This document shows positions 8,795-18,076 of a stretch of 64,000 nucleotides of DNA, one piece after another. The translations under genes were made by a program, and so were the position numbers. The notes below the pieces were generated by a model that made no database searches, had not been told where the DNA came from, and was given only the letters and a program-made list of their open reading frames with translations. Origin of the DNA: Hymenobacter sp. BT18 (GTDB lineage: Bacteria > Bacteroidota > Bacteroidia > Cytophagales > Hymenobacteraceae); NCBI RefSeq assembly GCF_012273015.1, contig NZ_CP050954.1:1116001-1180000 (forward strand). Direction: 5' to 3'. Positions within the stretch are counted from its first letter, which is position 1; the number at the start of each line of letters is the position of its first letter.

Positions 8795-9961
8795 ATGGCT
8801 ACTCAGAAAATCCACATCTTCGATACGACCCTGCGCGACGGGGAGCAAGTGCCGGGCTGCAAGCTCAACCGGGACGAGAAACTGCTCATTGCCCGGCAGC
8901 TGGAGCTACTCGGCGTCGACGTGATTGAGGCGGGCTTTCCGGTTTCCAGTCCCGGCGACTTTGCCGCCGTGGCGGCCATTGCGGCCCAAACGCGCTACGC
9001 CACCGTCTGTGGCCTCTCGCGGGCCGTAGAACACGACATCGTGACGGCGGCGGAAGCCCTGAAATCGGCCAAATATCCGCGTATTCATACCGGCATCGGC
9101 ACTTCCGAGTCCCACATCAAGTTCAAACTCTGCACCACGCCCGACAAGATTATTGAGCGGGCCGTGGCGGCCGTGAAGCTGGCCAAGAGCTTTGTGGAAG
9201 ACGTGGAGTTTTACGCCGAAGATGCCGGCCGCACCGACAACGAGTTCCTGGCCCGCGTGTGCGAAGCCGTTATTCGGGCTGGTGCCACGGTGCTCAACAT
9301 TCCTGACACCACCGGCTACTGCCTGCCCAGCGAGTACGGCGCCAAGATCAAGTACCTGGCCGACAACGTGCGCGGCATCGAGCACGTGCGCCTTTCCACG
9401 CACTGCCACAACGATTTGGGCATGGCTACGGCCAACTCCATTTCGGGTGTGCTCAATGGAGCCCAGCAGGTGGAGTGCACCATCAACGGGGTGGGCGAGC
9501 GGGCCGGCAATACGGCGTTGGAAGAAGCCGTGATGGTGCTCCGCCAGCACCCCTACCTCAACTTCGAAACCGGCATCAACACCAAGCTGCTGGCCGAAAC
9601 CTCGGCTATGGTCTCGCACCTCATGAGCATGCCCGTGCAGCCGAACAAGGCCATTGTAGGGGCCAATGCGTTTTCGCACTCCAGCGGCATTCACCAGGAT
9701 GGCGTGATTAAACACCGCGAAACCTACGAAATCATTGACCCGCGCGAGGTGGGCATGCCCGACTCGGCCATTGTGCTCACGGCCCGCTCCGGCCGCGCGG
9801 CCCTGGCCTACCGCCTCCAGAAAATCGGCTACGACTTCGACCGCACGGCCCTCAACAAAGCTTACGCGTCGTTTGTGGCCCTCGCCGACCGCCAGAAGGA
9901 AGTCGTGGACGAGGATTTGCACGTGATGGTCGAGCAGGAAAACCTCGTTACCGTCGGCTAA
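8795..9961 (+). CDS. leuA: 2-isopropylmalate synthase, short form lacking the regulatory domain
   Basis: This 388-residue HMG-CoA-lyase-like TIM-barrel enzyme condenses acetyl-CoA with 2-oxoisovalerate, the first leucine-specific step. Visible motifs are [13 protein letters not shown] near the N-terminus, [15 protein letters not shown] with the metal-binding HxH, GVGERAGN, and HSSGIHQDG in the linker subdomain. The roughly 120-residue C-terminal LeuA allosteric domain of full-length enzymes (about 500 aa) is absent. Homocitrate or citramalate synthase are alternatives by fold, but leuC-D-B immediately downstream support LeuA. About 240 non-coding bases precede it, so it probably has its own promoter. 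Confidence 0.85.
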   Translation: MATQKIHIFDTTLRDGEQVPGCKLNRDEKLLIARQLELLGVDVIEAGFPVSSPGDFAAVAAIAAQTRYATVCGLSRAVEHDIVTAAEALKSAKYPRIHTGIGTSESHIKFKLCTTPDKIIERAVAAVKLAKSFVEDVEFYAEDAGRTDNEFLARVCEAVIRAGATVLNIPDTTGYCLPSEYGAKIKYLADNVRGIEHVRLSTHCHNDLGMATANSISGVLNGAQQVECTINGVGERAGNTALEEAVMVLRQHPYLNFETGINTKLLAETSAMVSHLMSMPVQPNKAIVGANAFSHSSGIHQDGVIKHRETYEIIDPREVGMPDSAIVLTARSGRAALAYRLQKIGYDFDRTALNKAYASFVALADRQKEVVDEDLHVMVEQENLVTVG

Positions 9962-9972
9962 CCCAACGCTGG

Positions 9973-10014
9973 ACCGTCATGCCAACACACCCGGGCACGA
10001 CGGTTTTCTATTTT
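9973..10014 (+). terminator. Hairpin with T-rich tail between leuA and leuC
   Basis: ACCGTC at 9973-9978 pairs with GACGGT at 9999-10004, extended inward by TGCC/GGCA after one mismatch, and TTTTCTATTTT follows. It may stop or reduce read-through from leuA into leuC. leuC could then have its own start of transcription. Confidence 0.6.
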
Positions 10015-10066
10015 ACGCTGAGCCCGAACTACGGGAAGCCCAGGCTCCCGTCACCCCACCCTTCTC

Positions 10067-11461
10067 ATGGCTAAGACCTTATTCGATAAAATCTGGGACG
10101 CCCACGTGGTGCGCGAAGTAGCCGGTGGCCTCACCGTGTTCTACATCGACCGGCACCTGATTCATGAAGTCACCAGCCCGCAGGCGTTTGACGAGCTGAC
10201 GGCCCGCGGCCTCACGCTGCGCCGCCCCGGTCAGATTGTGGCCACTGCCGACCACAACGTACCCACGCGCCACCAAGACCAGCCCATTCAGGACCCCCTG
10301 TCCCGCTCTCAGGTAGATAAGCTCACCGAGAACTGCGCTAAGTTTGGCGTGGAGCTCTACGGCCTCGGCCACCAGTACCAGGGCATTGTGCACGTCATCG
10401 GGCCGGAGCTGGGCATTACCCAGCCGGGCCTGACGATGGTGTGCGGCGACTCCCACACCTCCACGCACGGGGCGTTTGGCACCATTGCCTTCGGCATCGG
10501 CACCAGCCAGGTAACGCAGGTTATGGCCTCCCAGTGCCTGCTGCTCGACAAGCCCAAGCGCATGCGCATCACCCTGGACGGGGAGCTGCGCCCCGGCGTA
10601 TCAGCCAAGGACTTGATCCTGCACGTTATTTCCCAGCTGGGCACCGGCGGCGCCACCGGCTACTTCGTGGAGTACGCCGGCAGTGCCATCCGCGCCCTGA
10701 GCATGGAAGGCCGCATGACGGTGTGCAACATGAGCATTGAAATGGGCGCCCGCGGCGGCCTCATTGCCCCCGATGCCACTACGTTCAGCTACCTCGAAGG
10801 CCGCCGCTTTGCGCCCCAGGGCGATAACTGGGACCGGGCCGTGGCTTACTGGCAGACGCTCTATTCCGACGAAGACGCGCAGTTCGACGCCGAGCTGCAG
10901 TTCGACGCCTCGGCTATTCAGCCGATGATAACCTACGGCACCAACCCCGGCATGGGCATCCCGCTCAGTGCCAGCATTCCCATGCTGGCCGACGCGGGCG
11001 AGGCGGCTAGCTTCGACAAGTCGCTGCGCTACATGGGCTTTGAGGCGGGTGAGTCACTGCTGGGCAAGGAAATCAACTACGTGTTCATCGGCAGCTGCAC
11101 CAATTCCCGCATCGAGGACTTGCGCACGGTGGCAGCTTACGTGAAGGGCAAGCGCAAGGCGGCCCACGTGGAGGCCATCATCGTGCCCGGCTCCAAGCAG
11201 GTAGAGCTGCAGGCCATAGCCGAAGGAATTGACCAAGTGCTGGCCGACGCGGGCTTTGAGCTGCGCGAACCGGGCTGCAGCGCCTGCCTGGCCATGAACG
11301 ACGACAAGATTCCGGCCGGGGCCTACTGCGTGTCGACCTCCAACCGCAACTTCGAAGGCCGCCAGGGTCCCGGCGCCCGCACGCTGCTGGCCTCCCCGCT
11401 GGTGGCGGCTATTACCGCCGTGGAAGGTCGCCTGGTTGACATCACGCAGTACTTGAACTAA
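10067..11461 (+). CDS. leuC: 3-isopropylmalate dehydratase, large subunit
   Basis: This 464-residue aconitase-family protein is the iron-sulfur subunit of isopropylmalate isomerase, which interconverts 2- and 3-isopropylmalate with LeuD. The [4Fe-4S] cysteines are C344 (FIGSCTNSR) and C404/C407 (GCSACLAMN). The N-terminus [15 protein letters not shown] and the [13 protein letters not shown] segment are typical of LeuC rather than aconitase. leuD starts 15 bases after its stop, which indicates co-transcription and coordinated subunit synthesis. Confidence 0.96.
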   Translation: MAKTLFDKIWDAHVVREVAGGLTVFYIDRHLIHEVTSPQAFDELTARGLTLRRPGQIVATADHNVPTRHQDQPIQDPLSRSQVDKLTENCAKFGVELYGLGHQYQGIVHVIGPELGITQPGLTMVCGDSHTSTHGAFGTIAFGIGTSQVTQVMASQCLLLDKPKRMRITLDGELRPGVSAKDLILHVISQLGTGGATGYFVEYAGSAIRALSMEGRMTVCNMSIEMGARGGLIAPDATTFSYLEGRRFAPQGDNWDRAVAYWQTLYSDEDAQFDAELQFDASAIQPMITYGTNPGMGIPLSASIPMLADAGEAASFDKSLRYMGFEAGESLLGKEINYVFIGSCTNSRIEDLRTVAAYVKGKRKAAHVEAIIVPGSKQVELQAIAEGIDQVLADAGFELREPGCSACLAMNDDKIPAGAYCVSTSNRNFEGRQGPGARTLLASPLVAAITAVEGRLVDITQYLN

Positions 11462-11476
11462 CCTGTCTCCCACCCC

Positions 11477-12076
11477 ATGGAAAAGTTTCAGACCCTGCAA
11501 TCCGGCGTGGTGCCCCTGCCCATCGAAAACGTGGACACCGACCAGATTATCCCGGCCCGCTTCCTGAAGGCGACGACCCGGGAAGGCTTCGGGGCCAACC
11601 TATTTGCCGACTGGCGCTACGCCGCCGGCGGCCAGCCGAAAACCGATTTTGTCCTCAACGACCCGCGCTACCAGGGCCACCAGATTCTGCTGGCCGGCAA
11701 AAACTTCGGGTGCGGCTCCAGCCGGGAGCACGCCGCCTGGGCCCTGTACGACGCCGGTTTTCGGGTGGTCATCAGCAGCTACTTCGCCGATATTTTTCGG
11801 GGCAATGCCCTGAACACCGGGCTGCTGCCCCTGCAGGTTTCGGATGAGGTGCTGCAGGCTTTGTTTGCCGCCGTGGCCGCCGACCCGCAGCTACCGCTGA
11901 CGGTAGACCTGGGTGCGCAAACCCTCACGGTGCCCGGCCGGACGGAAGCCATTTCCTTCGAGCTGGATGCCTACAAAAAAGAGTGCCTGCTGAACGGGTA
12001 CGACGACATTGATTTTCTCATTAGCCAAGAGGCGGCCATTACGGCCTACGAACAGCAACGGTCATGGATAGCATAA
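11477..12076 (+). CDS. leuD: 3-isopropylmalate dehydratase, small subunit
   Basis: This 199-residue swivel-domain subunit completes the active site of LeuCD. Characteristic motifs are [17 protein letters not shown] near the N-terminus and [17 protein letters not shown]. Its 3' end overlaps the start of leuB by 13 bases in another frame, which suggests translational coupling. Length matches the bacterial small subunit of about 200 residues. Confidence 0.95.
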   Translation: MEKFQTLQSGVVPLPIENVDTDQIIPARFLKATTREGFGANLFADWRYAAGGQPKTDFVLNDPRYQGHQILLAGKNFGCGSSREHAAWALYDAGFRVVISSYFADIFRGNALNTGLLPLQVSDEVLQALFAAVAADPQLPLTVDLGAQTLTVPGRTEAISFELDAYKKECLLNGYDDIDFLISQEAAITAYEQQRSWIA

Positions 12077-13188
12077 GCAAACGTATTGTGGTGTTGCCCG
12101 GCGACGGTATCGGGTCGGAAGTGTGTAGCGAGGCGGTGCGCGTGCTCAAGGCCGTGGGCGACCGGTTCGGCCACGAGTTTACCTTCGACTACCAGCTGAT
12201 GGGCGCCTGCGCCATTGATGCCGTGGGCACCCCGCTGCCGGATGTGACCCTGGAAGCCTGCCGCCGCGCCGACGCCGTGCTGCTCGGCGCCATCGGCGAC
12301 CCGAAATACGACAACGACCCCACCGCCAAAGTGCGCCCCGAGCAAGGCCTGCTGGGTTTGCGCAAGTCGCTGGGCCTGTACGCCAACATTCGGCCTATCA
12401 CGGCCTACGACCAGCTGCTGGAACATTCCCCGCTGAAAGCCGAGCGTATTCAGGGCACCGATATTCTGATATTCCGGGAGCTGACCGGCGGTATCTACTT
12501 CGGGGAGAAAGGCCGCAGCGAGGACCGCGCCAGCGCCTACGACCACTGCACCTACCACCGCGACGAGATTCTGCGCATTGCGCACCTGGCCTTCAAGGCC
12601 GCCGAAACGCGCCGCCACAAGCTCACGCTGGTCGATAAGGCCAACGTGCTGGAAACTTCCCGCCTCTGGCGCGAGACGGTGCAGAGCATTGCGCCTCAGT
12701 ACCCGAGCGTGGCCCTCGATTATCTGTTCGTGGACAACGCCGCCATGCAAATCATCCTGAACCCGCGCCAGTTCGATGTGATGCTGACGGAAAACATGTT
12801 CGGCGACATCATTTCCGACGAGGCTTCCGTCATTGCTGGGTCACTGGGCTTGCTGCCCTCCGCCTCCATTGGCGACGGTTCGGCCCTGTTTGAGCCCATC
12901 CACGGTTCTTATCCGCAGGCCAAGGGCAAGGGCATTGCCAACCCTATTGCTACCATTCTTTCGGCGGCCATGCTGCTGGACCACTTCGGCCTGCCGGAAG
13001 AAGCCGACTGCGTGCGCGATGCCGTGCAGCACGCTCTCGATGAAGGTGTGGTAACGCCGGAGCTAAACCCAGCTGTGGTGCACACCACCGAGCAGGTGGG
13101 CAGTTTCATTGCCTACGCGGTACTGGACATTGCCGACTGTGAGCTGCACCGCAACAACATCCGGCTGGGCATGAGCACGATTATCTAA
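12064..13188 (+). CDS. leuB: 3-isopropylmalate dehydrogenase
   Basis: This 374-residue enzyme oxidizes and decarboxylates 3-isopropylmalate to the leucine 2-oxo acid using NAD+. Family motifs include [12 protein letters not shown] at the N-terminus, [21 protein letters not shown] for substrate binding, the [13 protein letters not shown] loop, and the metal-binding [12 protein letters not shown]. The ATG at 12064 lies inside leuD. It is the last gene of leuC-D-B and is followed by a clear terminator. Isocitrate or tartrate dehydrogenase relatives are excluded by motif details and context. Confidence 0.96.
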   Translation: MDSISKRIVVLPGDGIGSEVCSEAVRVLKAVGDRFGHEFTFDYQLMGACAIDAVGTPLPDVTLEACRRADAVLLGAIGDPKYDNDPTAKVRPEQGLLGLRKSLGLYANIRPITAYDQLLEHSPLKAERIQGTDILIFRELTGGIYFGEKGRSEDRASAYDHCTYHRDEILRIAHLAFKAAETRRHKLTLVDKANVLETSRLWRETVQSIAPQYPSVALDYLFVDNAAMQIILNPRQFDVMLTENMFGDIISDEASVIAGSLGLLPSASIGDGSALFEPIHGSYPQAKGKGIANPIATILSAAMLLDHFGLPEEADCVRDAVQHALDEGVVTPELNPAVVHTTEQVGSFIAYAVLDIADCELHRNNIRLGMSTII

Positions 13189-13252
13189 GTTGTGAGAGGG
13201 CGATTTAGTTCGTCACTAATTCGCCGCTTAAAAAGTACCTCAGGGGTGGGGT

Positions 13253-13298
13253 TAAAGCCCGAGTATCTGGTCGCCGGACCGGATGCTTGGGCTTTTTA
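13253..13298 (+). terminator. Intrinsic terminator after leuB
   Basis: TAAAGCCC at 13253-13260 can pair with GGGCTTTTTA at 13289-13298. An inner stem is formed by TCTGGTC (13266-13272) and GACCGGA (13277-13283). The outer right arm ends in a T run. A second 8-bp hairpin, ACCGGGTG/CACCCGGT, follows at 13342-13369. Together these close the leuC-D-B unit. The rest of the roughly 260-base gap shows no gene. Confidence 0.75.
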
Positions 13299-13446
13299 GC
13301 GTTTGAGGGGCAGCAATCGGCCCCGGCGGTTTTGGCGGTTCACCGGGTGCGGGCGACGCTTCACCCGGTTTAGCCTCGGGCCGCGCAAGCAAAGTGCGGA
13401 TGTTTGAAGCATCAAATCTGGCTTCTCAACCCGCACACTTCGTCTT

Positions 13447-14406
13447 ATGAAAACGCTTCGCCCCAACTTCGCCTTCCTGATTCGCACCCTCTGCGGCCTG
13501 CTGCTCACCCTCGTGCTCCTGCAAACAGCCACCGCAGGCGGCCTCCCGAATGGCACGCCGGCATTTCAGACCTCGGATGGGGTGAAGCTCTTCGTAAAAG
13601 TAGCCGGCCAGGGGCTGCCCTGCCTGTTTGTGCACGGCGGCCCGGGCGCGGGCAGCCAGGCGGTGGAAGTGCTGGCCGGCGCACCGCTGGAAAAGCAGCT
13701 GCAGATGATTTACCTCGACCAGCGCGGCAGTGGCCGCTCGGCCAGCGACCCACAGAAAAACTACTCCCTGGAGCGCCAGGTGCAGGACATGGAAGAGCTG
13801 CGCCAGCAGTTGAAGCTGGAAAAATGGACGCTGATGGCCCACTCCTTCGGCGGTATCCTGGCCACGACCTACGCGCAGAAATACCCCGGCCGCGTGCACA
13901 GCCTGATTCTGGTCAACGCAATTCTGAATTTGCCGGCTTCGATGGAAAGCACCACGGCCTATGGCTACACCCTGCTGCCCGCCGCTACCCGCCCGCCGCT
14001 GGATGCCGCCGCGCCCCTCCCCCAGCGCTACTTCATGGTGACGGGGCTGCTCCAGCGCCAGGGCCTCTACAACCAGCTTCAATACGCCTCCGACTCCTCG
14101 GCCGCCCGGGTGAGCCGCACGATGAAAGGCCAGCCCGCCAACCACGATTTTGCCGCCAACATGTTCCAGAACCCCGGCAACTACCTGCTCGATTACACGC
14201 CCGCCACGGCCAGCCTTGCTATGCCGGTCCTGGTTCTCACCGGCCAGCAGGACTACGTAACCGGCCCTGAGCATTACAAGAGCTTCCGCTTCCCCCAGCA
14301 GCAAGTAGTGGTTTTGCCTGGGAAACACGTGCCCTTCCTCGATAACCCGCAGGAATTCAACCAGGCCGTGCAGCGCTTCGTGCGCCAGTTGCCCCGCAAA
14401 AGCTAA
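13447..14406 (+). CDS. Secreted alpha/beta hydrolase, proline iminopeptidase-like
   Basis: This 319-residue serine hydrolase has an N-terminal signal peptide (hydrophobic stretch about 13-29, TATAGG at the likely cleavage site). The oxyanion motif HGGPG is at 63-67 and DQRGSGRS at 91-98. The nucleophile is S133 in MAHSFGG, with candidate acid D269 (GQQDYV) and base H294 (PGKHVPF). The HGGPG/DQRGSG combination resembles the prolyl aminopeptidase (S33) group. The exact substrate is not evident. The gene stands alone between the leu terminator and a long palindrome. Confidence 0.8.
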   Translation: MKTLRPNFAFLIRTLCGLLLTLVLLQTATAGGLPNGTPAFQTSDGVKLFVKVAGQGLPCLFVHGGPGAGSQAVEVLAGAPLEKQLQMIYLDQRGSGRSASDPQKNYSLERQVQDMEELRQQLKLEKWTLMAHSFGGILATTYAQKYPGRVHSLILVNAILNLPASMESTTAYGYTLLPAATRPPLDAAAPLPQRYFMVTGLLQRQGLYNQLQYASDSSAARVSRTMKGQPANHDFAANMFQNPGNYLLDYTPATASLAMPVLVLTGQQDYVTGPEHYKSFRFPQQQVVVLPGKHVPFLDNPQEFNQAVQRFVRQLPRKS

Positions 14407-14432
14407 ATCGAGGGCTGCGAATTTTTTCATTA

Positions 14433-14529
14433 AACGTCATGCTGAGCTTGTCGAAGCATCTCTACCTCTGGCTAACATAATCGTGAGAGCGAAGCGGTAG
14501 AGATGCTTCGACAAGCTCAGCATGACGTT
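14433..14529. repeat. Dispersed palindrome, family A copy 1 (34-bp arms)
   Basis: The arms 14433-14466 and 14496-14529 are perfectly complementary over 34 bp around a 29-nt loop. The outer end reads AACGTCATGCTGAGC and the inner end contains TCGAAGCATCTCTACC. It lies 27 bases past the hydrolase stop. Related copies occur at about 37767, 38843 and 57583. Confidence 0.9.
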
Positions 14530-14606
14530 CTGGAAATCATTTTCACTAGCCTATCAAAACAGTTCAGCCATCTGTTTGCGCCGCGAAAAAGCTACTTTTA
14601 CCTTCC

Positions 14607-15617
14607 ATGAACGACCGAAAGTTTTTGCTCTGGGGCATTCCCATTCTCGCGCTGCTGGTGCTGATTCCCCGGGGCGTGCTGTACATTCGGTCGGTGCCGG
14701 TTTTTTTCCTGAACTGGGGCATTTCGATGCTGTTCACCTGTGCCTTCTGGTTTACGGGAAGGGCGCTATGGCGGGCCTTGTTTCGGCGCTTTCCGCGGGT
14801 AGACCAGACCCGCAAGCGGCTCTGGCGGCTGGCAGTCATCAATACGGCTATTGCGGCGGCTGTCACGTTCATCCTCGACAGCGTGGCGGCCTGGGCCCAG
14901 GGCGGGCAGTTGGATAGCGCCACGTTCTGGCGGGAGTTTGGGCTGAATATGGTGCCTACCGTGGTCATTCAGCTGATTTATGAGAGTATGAACTTCTTTC
15001 AGCAGTGGGAAGAAAACGTGCGCCGGGCCGAGCAGCTCCAGAGTGCCGGCGTGCAAAGCCAACTCGAAGCCTTGCAAAGCCAACTCGACCCCCACTTCCT
15101 GTTCAACTCCCTCAACACCTTGTCGGCCCTCATTGAGCCCGACAACGAGCCGGCCCAGGACTTTGTGGAGCAGCTTTCCGACGTGTACCGCTACGTACTG
15201 CTGGCCCGCGACCGAACGACCGTGCCACTGAGCGAGGAGCTAGCCTTTGTGGATACCTACCTGGCCTTGCATAAGGCCCGCTTCCGCGACAACCTACACG
15301 TGACGATGGATGTGCCGCCTACCGCGCTGGCGCAGCACGTAGCTCCTTTGAGCGTGCAGCTGCTGGTGGAAAATGCCCTGAAGCATAACGTTGCTTCGCG
15401 GGAACATCCGCTGCAGCTCCGCCTCGCAGCCGACCCCGTAGCCGGCCTCTTCACCGTCGAAAACACCCTACGGCCGCGCACGGCGGGCCTGGCACCCGGC
15501 ACGGGCACAGGCTTGCGCAACGTGCGTCACCGCTACGAGCTGCTCCACGCCCCGCACCCGGTGGACGTCACTTCCGAGGCAGGCATCTTCCGGGTGCGGC
15601 TGCCGCTATTAAGGTAG
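14607..15617 (+). CDS. LytS/YehU-type sensor histidine kinase
   Basis: This 336-residue inner-membrane protein has about four membrane segments in residues 8-130, then a cytoplasmic His_kinase domain. The phospho-accepting histidine is H163 in QLDPHFLFNSLN. The ATPase part has an N-box-like VENALKHNV and a glycine-rich GTGTGLRNVRHRYE. No periplasmic sensor domain is evident, so the membrane part may itself sense. It pairs with the LytTR regulator 74 bases downstream. A paralogous pair lies at 17250-19201 on the other strand. Confidence 0.9.
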   Translation: MNDRKFLLWGIPILALLVLIPRGVLYIRSVPVFFLNWGISMLFTCAFWFTGRALWRALFRRFPRVDQTRKRLWRLAVINTAIAAAVTFILDSVAAWAQGGQLDSATFWREFGLNMVPTVVIQLIYESMNFFQQWEENVRRAEQLQSAGVQSQLEALQSQLDPHFLFNSLNTLSALIEPDNEPAQDFVEQLSDVYRYVLLARDRTTVPLSEELAFVDTYLALHKARFRDNLHVTMDVPPTALAQHVAPLSVQLLVENALKHNVASREHPLQLRLAADPVAGLFTVENTLRPRTAGLAPGTGTGLRNVRHRYELLHAPHPVDVTSEAGIFRVRLPLLR

Positions 15618-15691
15618 TAGCTTCCGCTGCTGGCTTAGCTGGCTAAGACCGCAGCATTCACCATTTTACTACCGTACTATTTTACCGCCCC

Positions 15692-16492
15692 ATGACCGTT
15701 CTGCTGCTCGAAGATGAGTACCCGGCCGCCGAGCGGCTGCAGCGCCTGCTCCGCCAGGCTGCCCCCGAGGCACAGGTGGCCGCCGTACTCGACAGCGTAT
15801 CCGGCGCCGTGCAGTGGCTGGAAAGCAACCCCGCCCCCGACCTGATTCTCTCCGATATCCAGCTGGCCGATGGGCTGAGCCTGGAAATCTTCGACCAGCT
15901 CCTGGTGCGCAGCCCGGTTATCTTCACCACCGCCTACGACGCCTATGCCATTCGCGCTTTCAAAGCCAACAGCGTGGATTACCTACTGAAACCCGTAAAG
16001 CTAGTCGAGCTTACAGCCGCCCTCACCAAGCTGCGCGACTGGCGCCTGGCCCTGCGCGAATCAGCCGCTACCGGAGCCCCTGAAAAGGCTGACGAGGCCT
16101 CTGCGCACCGCCTGGAGCGCCTGGCCGATTCTCTTCCGCGGCCCGATCGGCAGTTTAAAACTCGTTTTCTGGTGCGCAGCGGCGAGCAGCTATTGCCCCT
16201 GCCCATATCCCAGGTGGCCTGGTTTCAGAGCCGCCACGAAACCACTACCCTCACCGCCACCGACGGGCGGCGCTTCGTGGTGGATTACACCTTGGAGCAG
16301 CTGGAAAGCCTGCTCGACCCCAGCCAGTTCTTCCGCCTCAACCGGCAGTTCATTGCTCAGCTGCCGGCCGTGCAGCGCCTGCACCCACACTTCAATGGGA
16401 AGCTGCTGCTGGACTTGCAGCCTGCTCCCAGCGACGAAGTACTGGTAAGCCGGGAAAAAGCGGCGGCGGTGAAAAGCTGGCTGGAAGGGTAA
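15692..16492 (+). CDS. LytTR-family response regulator
   Basis: This 266-residue cytoplasmic protein has a receiver domain (residues 1-120) with the phosphorylatable D55 in LILSDIQLADGL, T/A switch residues in FTTAYDAYA, and K in LLKPVK. A C-terminal LytTR DNA-binding domain begins near 158 (RFLVRSGEQLLPLP) and ends with VSREKAAAVKSWLEG. It is the partner of the kinase just upstream. It is closely similar to the regulator at 17250-18035 and probably a paralogue. Confidence 0.92.
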   Translation: MTVLLLEDEYPAAERLQRLLRQAAPEAQVAAVLDSVSGAVQWLESNPAPDLILSDIQLADGLSLEIFDQLLVRSPVIFTTAYDAYAIRAFKANSVDYLLKPVKLVELTAALTKLRDWRLALRESAATGAPEKADEASAHRLERLADSLPRPDRQFKTRFLVRSGEQLLPLPISQVAWFQSRHETTTLTATDGRRFVVDYTLEQLESLLDPSQFFRLNRQFIAQLPAVQRLHPHFNGKLLLDLQPAPSDEVLVSREKAAAVKSWLEG

Positions 16493-16637
16493 TCAGGCCT
16501 GACGAGCTTTTCCCTTACCAAAGGAAAGGCCGCCCGGATGCCCCTGGTGCTAGCTAAGTCCCGAGTACTTCGCCGTCAGAAGCACTGAGAGTCACCGCCG
16601 TCGGTTTTTGATGAATGTCTCTCTTGTTTTGGGGCAG

Positions 16638-17228
16638 CTACAACTCCCAAGCCAGGAGCAAGCCGGCAATTGTACCCAGAAGTGTACCGGCCAGCAGTTC
16701 AGAGGCCGTGTGGCGGCGTAGTACCAATCGGGAGGCAGCTACCAGCCCAGCGGCTACCAGCGCAAGCCAGCCCCAGCCAGGGTACAAGGTGAGCACTACG
16801 CAAGCCAGGAAGAAAGAAATGGCGGCGTGCAACGACACCTTCAGCCAAAAGTTGAGCGCAAAGCATACCAGTAGCAGTGCCCACACGGCAAGCAGCCCGT
16901 ACCGAAAGGCCCCGCCCTGCTGCTGCCAGAATAGCCCTGCGGTGGCAGCACCCAGCAAGACCAGCAATACCTGATAAAAGCTGTGACGCTGCGTCCTTTG
17001 CGACACGTCGAAATTGGTGTAGCCACCGCGCCGCGTCTGCCACAGATTCCACACGCTGATGGGCCCTACTACCAGCAGCGCCACGCTACCTATTATCCAG
17101 GCCGAGCCAGACCCCGGCACGTGGTGTCGGGCTACAAGCACCGCAAATACCATGGTAGTAACGAGGGGATGGCCCAGAAAGGAAACGACTGCCGAAACCC
17201 GGTACAGCAGCGAAGAGGAAACACCCAT
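16638..17228 (-). CDS. PAP2-like membrane phosphatase family protein
   Basis: This 196-residue protein is nearly all membrane segments (six hydrophobic stretches). Motifs resembling the second and third PAP2 phosphatase signatures are present: KVSLHAA (SxxH-like region) and SRLVLRRHTASELLAG (SR...H). The first signature (KX6RP) is not obvious, so catalysis is uncertain. Enzymes of this type dephosphorylate undecaprenyl pyrophosphate or phosphatidic acid. The ATG at 17228 is preferred over an in-frame GTG 18 bases upstream. It follows the minus-strand regulator by 21 bases and probably forms an operon with it. Confidence 0.7.
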   Translation of the reverse strand: MGVSSSLLYRVSAVVSFLGHPLVTTMVFAVLVARHHVPGSGSAWIIGSVALLVVGPISVWNLWQTRRGGYTNFDVSQRTQRHSFYQVLLVLLGAATAGLFWQQQGGAFRYGLLAVWALLLVCFALNFWLKVSLHAAISFFLACVVLTLYPGWGWLALVAAGLVAASRLVLRRHTASELLAGTLLGTIAGLLLAWEL

Positions 17229-17249
17229 ACGAAAAGGACTTACCACCCG

Positions 17250-18035
17250 CTACCGATCCAGCCAGGCCTTAAACGCCCCAACTTTCTCCCGGCTCACCAG
17301 CACGGTGTCGTTGTCGGGGGCAGCGGGCTTGAGGACGGTTTGCAGGCGGGAGTTAGTGTAGTGAATGATGTCGTGGATGGCCTCGGCGTGGGCGAGGTAG
17401 GCACGGTTGAGGCGGAAAAACTCGGTGGGGTCGAGCATGCCTTCCAGTTGCTCCAGGGTGTAATCTACCACGAAGCGCCGACCTTCCCGGGTGTGCAGCA
17501 GGGTCACTTTTTCCAGACTGGCGAAGTAGGCAATCTGCTCCACGGGAATGGCTTTCAGGTGCACCCCTACCCGCACCACAAAGCGCGACTTGTACTCCTT
17601 GGCAGGCTGGGCCTGGCGCAGCACCTGGGCCAGCAATGCGGCATCAAAAGCCGGGGCAGCGGCCTCGCGCTGGCGGCGCAGCTTGTCCAGGGCGGCCGTC
17701 AGCTCCTCCGGGTCGATGGGCTTGAGCAGGTAGTCCACGCTGTTCACCTTGAAGGCGCGCAGGGCGTACTTGTCGTAGGCCGTGGTGAAGATAACCGGGC
17801 TCTGCACGTCCAGCCGCTCAAACAGCTCGAAGCTCAGTCCATCGGCCAGGTGGATATCCAGAAACAGCACATCGGGCGCAGGGCGCAGGGCGCGCAGCAG
17901 GGCCTCAGCCTCCGCTACCGACTCGGCCGTGCCAACCACCTCTACCGGCTGCGGCTGCTTGCGCAGCAGCTCCGTGAGGCGGCGGGCAGCCAGGGGTTCA
18001 TCTTCAATAATGAGGGCGCGCACGGGTGTGTTCAT
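17250..18035 (-). CDS. LytTR-family response regulator
   Basis: This 261-residue receiver plus LytTR regulator has phospho-acceptor D60 in VLFLDIHLADGL, the FTTAYDKYA switch region and the LLKPID lysine. The DNA-binding domain runs from about residue 155 (SRFVVRVGVHLKAIP) to VSREKVGAFKAWLDR. It lies 41 bases downstream of its kinase (18077-19201) and 21 bases upstream of the PAP2-like gene, so all three are probably co-transcribed. It resembles the regulator at 15692-16492 along its whole length. Confidence 0.92.
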   Translation of the reverse strand: MNTPVRALIIEDEPLAARRLTELLRKQPQPVEVVGTAESVAEAEALLRALRPAPDVLFLDIHLADGLSFELFERLDVQSPVIFTTAYDKYALRAFKVNSVDYLLKPIDPEELTAALDKLRRQREAAAPAFDAALLAQVLRQAQPAKEYKSRFVVRVGVHLKAIPVEQIAYFASLEKVTLLHTREGRRFVVDYTLEQLEGMLDPTEFFRLNRAYLAHAEAIHDIIHYTNSRLQTVLKPAAPDNDTVLVSREKVGAFKAWLDR

Positions 18036-18076
18036 AAGCGAAAGTAACGCGACGGAGGAATGCCAGCCTAAAAAAA

